Source: Cytobacillus stercorigallinarum
GTDB taxonomy: Bacteria; Bacillota; Bacilli; Bacillales; Cytobacillaceae
Direction of reading: 5' to 3'
DNA: 64,000 bases
Assembly: GCF_014836495.1 (NCBI RefSeq)
Contig: NZ_JACSQT010000002.1
Span: 1 to 64,000, forward strand
Below the pieces are notes generated by a model. The model was not told the DNA's origin. It worked only from the letters and a program-made list of their open reading frames with translations, and did not search any database. This document shows positions 62,795 to 64,000 of the stretch, one piece after another (within the stretch, counting starts at the first letter, position 1; every line of letters starts with the position of its first letter). Both the position numbers and the translations under genes were made by a program.

Positions 62795-64000
62795 ATGAAT
62801 TTTACCGTACCAGAAGAAACTTTAGAAATTATAAACGGCTTAAAACAATTTATTGATAAAAGGGTAATCCCTTTAGAAGAAGAAAACGCTGAATTACTCT
62901 ACAATGAAAGAAATTATTATCTAGAAAATGGCAGACGTCATCCAAAAGTTGAGAGATTAAGAAAAGAAGTAAGAATGGCTTCAGCAGAAGCAGGTTTTTA
63001 TACAATGTTCGGGGACAAAGAATTAGGTGGTGAGGAACTTGGACCTATTACTGCTTTATTAACGCAAGAAGCGATTGCAAAAAGCTATCCTAATCGAAAA
63101 CTAATTGACCCTGTGGTTATTCCCTCTCCTTTTACCAATGGAATTACACCAGTGTTGAGAGGGCTAAAACAAGAACTAAAAGATTATTATCTGGATGGGA
63201 TAAGAAAAGGAGAAAAAACATTATGTTTTGGATTAACGGAACCAGATGCCGGTTCTGATGTTTGGGGGATCAAAACAAAAGCTGTTAAAGTGAACAATGA
63301 ATGGGTAATAAATGGAACGAAGCAGTGGATAACGAATGCACCTTATGCGGATTACTGTATGTTATTTGCAGTGACAAATCCCGAATTACATGAGAAGAGA
63401 AAAGGTGGTATTACTTGTTTCTTTGTTGAAACAAATAGCGAAGGCTTCAATGTAGATTCAGTAATTCCGGTTATGGGGGAATTAGGAGGGGATGCTGGAA
63501 TTATTAGCATCGATCAATTAAGAGTCCCAGAAGAAAATATTATTGGAGAACTAGATCAAGGGTTTACAAAGGCAATGCACGGGATTAATAATGGAAGGTT
63601 AGGGATGAGTGGTAAATGTATTGGATCTGCTCAATGGGCATTGAAACAGGCAATAGACTATGCGAATATGCGAAAAACGTTTGGAAAAACAATAGGAGAG
63701 CACCAAACTATACAAAATATGTTGGCGGAATCTGCCATGGATATCTATGCGGCTAGAAATATGGCTTTACATTGCGCATGGAAAATTGAAAACACGAAAA
63801 AGCAACCGGTCAAAGAGATCTCGATGGTAAAGGCTTACTGTACGGAAATGTTAGGGCGTGTATATGATAAAGTCATCCAGATTCATGGAGGAGTTGGCGT
63901 TTCAAATGAACTAAAACTTGAAGCAGGATACCGTTATGCCAGAATTCTTCGAATCCCTGATGGTACCTCAGAAATCCATAGACGAACAATAGCTAGAAGC
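62795..64000 (+). CDS. Acyl-CoA dehydrogenase (partial, runs off the window)
   Basis: The frame from ATG 62795 (GTG 62789 is also possible) stays open for 402 codons to the window end. It has the ACAD N-terminal helices, GLTEPDAGSDVWGIKTKAVK near 148, the NGTKQWITNA flavin motif, and IQIHGGVGVSNELKLEAGYR near 365. At the usual catalytic-base position (YEGTSEI) it reads RIPDGTSEIHR, so Asp replaces Glu, as in ACAD10/11-type enzymes where the base lies elsewhere. It oxidises an acyl-CoA to an enoyl-CoA. It follows the acyl-CoA synthetase by 28 bp in one operon. Confidence 0.92.
   Translation, partial: MNFTVPEETLEIINGLKQFIDKRVIPLEEENAELLYNERNYYLENGRRHPKVERLRKEVRMASAEAGFYTMFGDKELGGEELGPITALLTQEAIAKSYPNRKLIDPVVIPSPFTNGITPVLRGLKQELKDYYLDGIRKGEKTLCFGLTEPDAGSDVWGIKTKAVKVNNEWVINGTKQWITNAPYADYCMLFAVTNPELHEKRKGGITCFFVETNSEGFNVDSVIPVMGELGGDAGIISIDQLRVPEENIIGELDQGFTKAMHGINNGRLGMSGKCIGSAQWALKQAIDYANMRKTFGKTIGEHQTIQNMLAESAMDIYAARNMALHCAWKIENTKKQPVKEISMVKAYCTEMLGRVYDKVIQIHGGVGVSNELKLEAGYRYARILRIPDGTSEIHRRTIARS

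Noticed and set aside
1-64000. CRISPR arrays, tRNA/rRNA genes, phage or intact insertion sequences
   Set aside because: Reading both strands showed no regular spaced repeats, no cloverleaf-type sequences, no transposase or integrase motifs.

Overview
The window is low-GC DNA with strong AGGAGG-type ribosome binding sites, frequent TTG and GTG starts, and a gene set typical of a Bacillaceae chromosome: a Spo0M-like protein, pdxST with a divergent MocR regulator, the ykoFEDC thiamine-precursor transporter, a CcpA-type cre site, sigma-L (sigma-54) promoters and DUF21/CBS proteins. I would place it in the Bacillus/Oceanobacillus/Virgibacillus neighbourhood but cannot name a species. No rRNA, tRNA, CRISPR array, phage module or intact insertion sequence was found.

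Layout. Positions 1-15.7 kb are a loose mix: a ComB-like phosphatase, a Spo0M-like protein, lipoproteins, a tandem pair of DUF21/CBS membrane proteins, an AraC regulator, DinB-fold and GNAT proteins, a small phosphatase cluster and a choloylglycine-hydrolase relative. Broken genes are interspersed (CobW tail, MFS transporter, nucleotidyltransferase-like gene, two HAD genes). Positions 15-21 kb carry the most striking module: a LuxR-type regulator divergent from an HSL-family esterase, a Baeyer-Villiger monooxygenase, an aldehyde dehydrogenase and a zinc alcohol dehydrogenase, with a perfect cre site in front. Together these could turn a ketone or alicyclic alcohol into carboxylic acids. Positions 22-28.5 kb hold a Ca2+/cation antiporter and a two-component system next to an ABC transporter whose permease is frameshifted at its end.

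Positions 29.6-33.8 kb look like an electrophile/redox island: an HxlR repressor with an N-terminal Cys and a YodB-like operator, a quinone-oxidoreductase homologue, a VOC protein, a RibD-C/DHFR-like reductase of higher GC, an NADPH-FMN reductase, and a chimeric remnant of two of these genes. Positions 34-40 kb contain a SurA_N-like lipoprotein, a tandemly duplicated 59-aa membrane protein (one copy decayed), GNAT, two NUDIX, VOC and DinB genes, and remnants. Positions 40.4-47.3 kb are the vitamin region: pdxT-pdxS with divergent pdxR and repeat operators, then ykoFEDC behind a TPP riboswitch and terminator. Positions 48-57.7 kb hold an Old Yellow Enzyme, a two-domain sulfurtransferase, a GntR/FadR regulator, ilvD, several very small proteins, RidA, an acetyltransferase and a PadR-DUF2812 pair behind a perfect 18-bp inverted repeat. 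Positions 57.8-64 kb hold a NupC-type nucleoside transporter, then a thioesterase, an ADP-forming acyl-CoA synthetase and an acyl-CoA dehydrogenase that runs off the window. The thioesterase and the synthetase each lie behind a good sigma-54 -24/-12 element, which suggests one activator-controlled acyl-CoA regulon.

At least nine loci carry nonsense, frameshift or truncation lesions. This is either real decay in an accessory-rich segment or, for the single-base lesions, assembly error; reads would decide.
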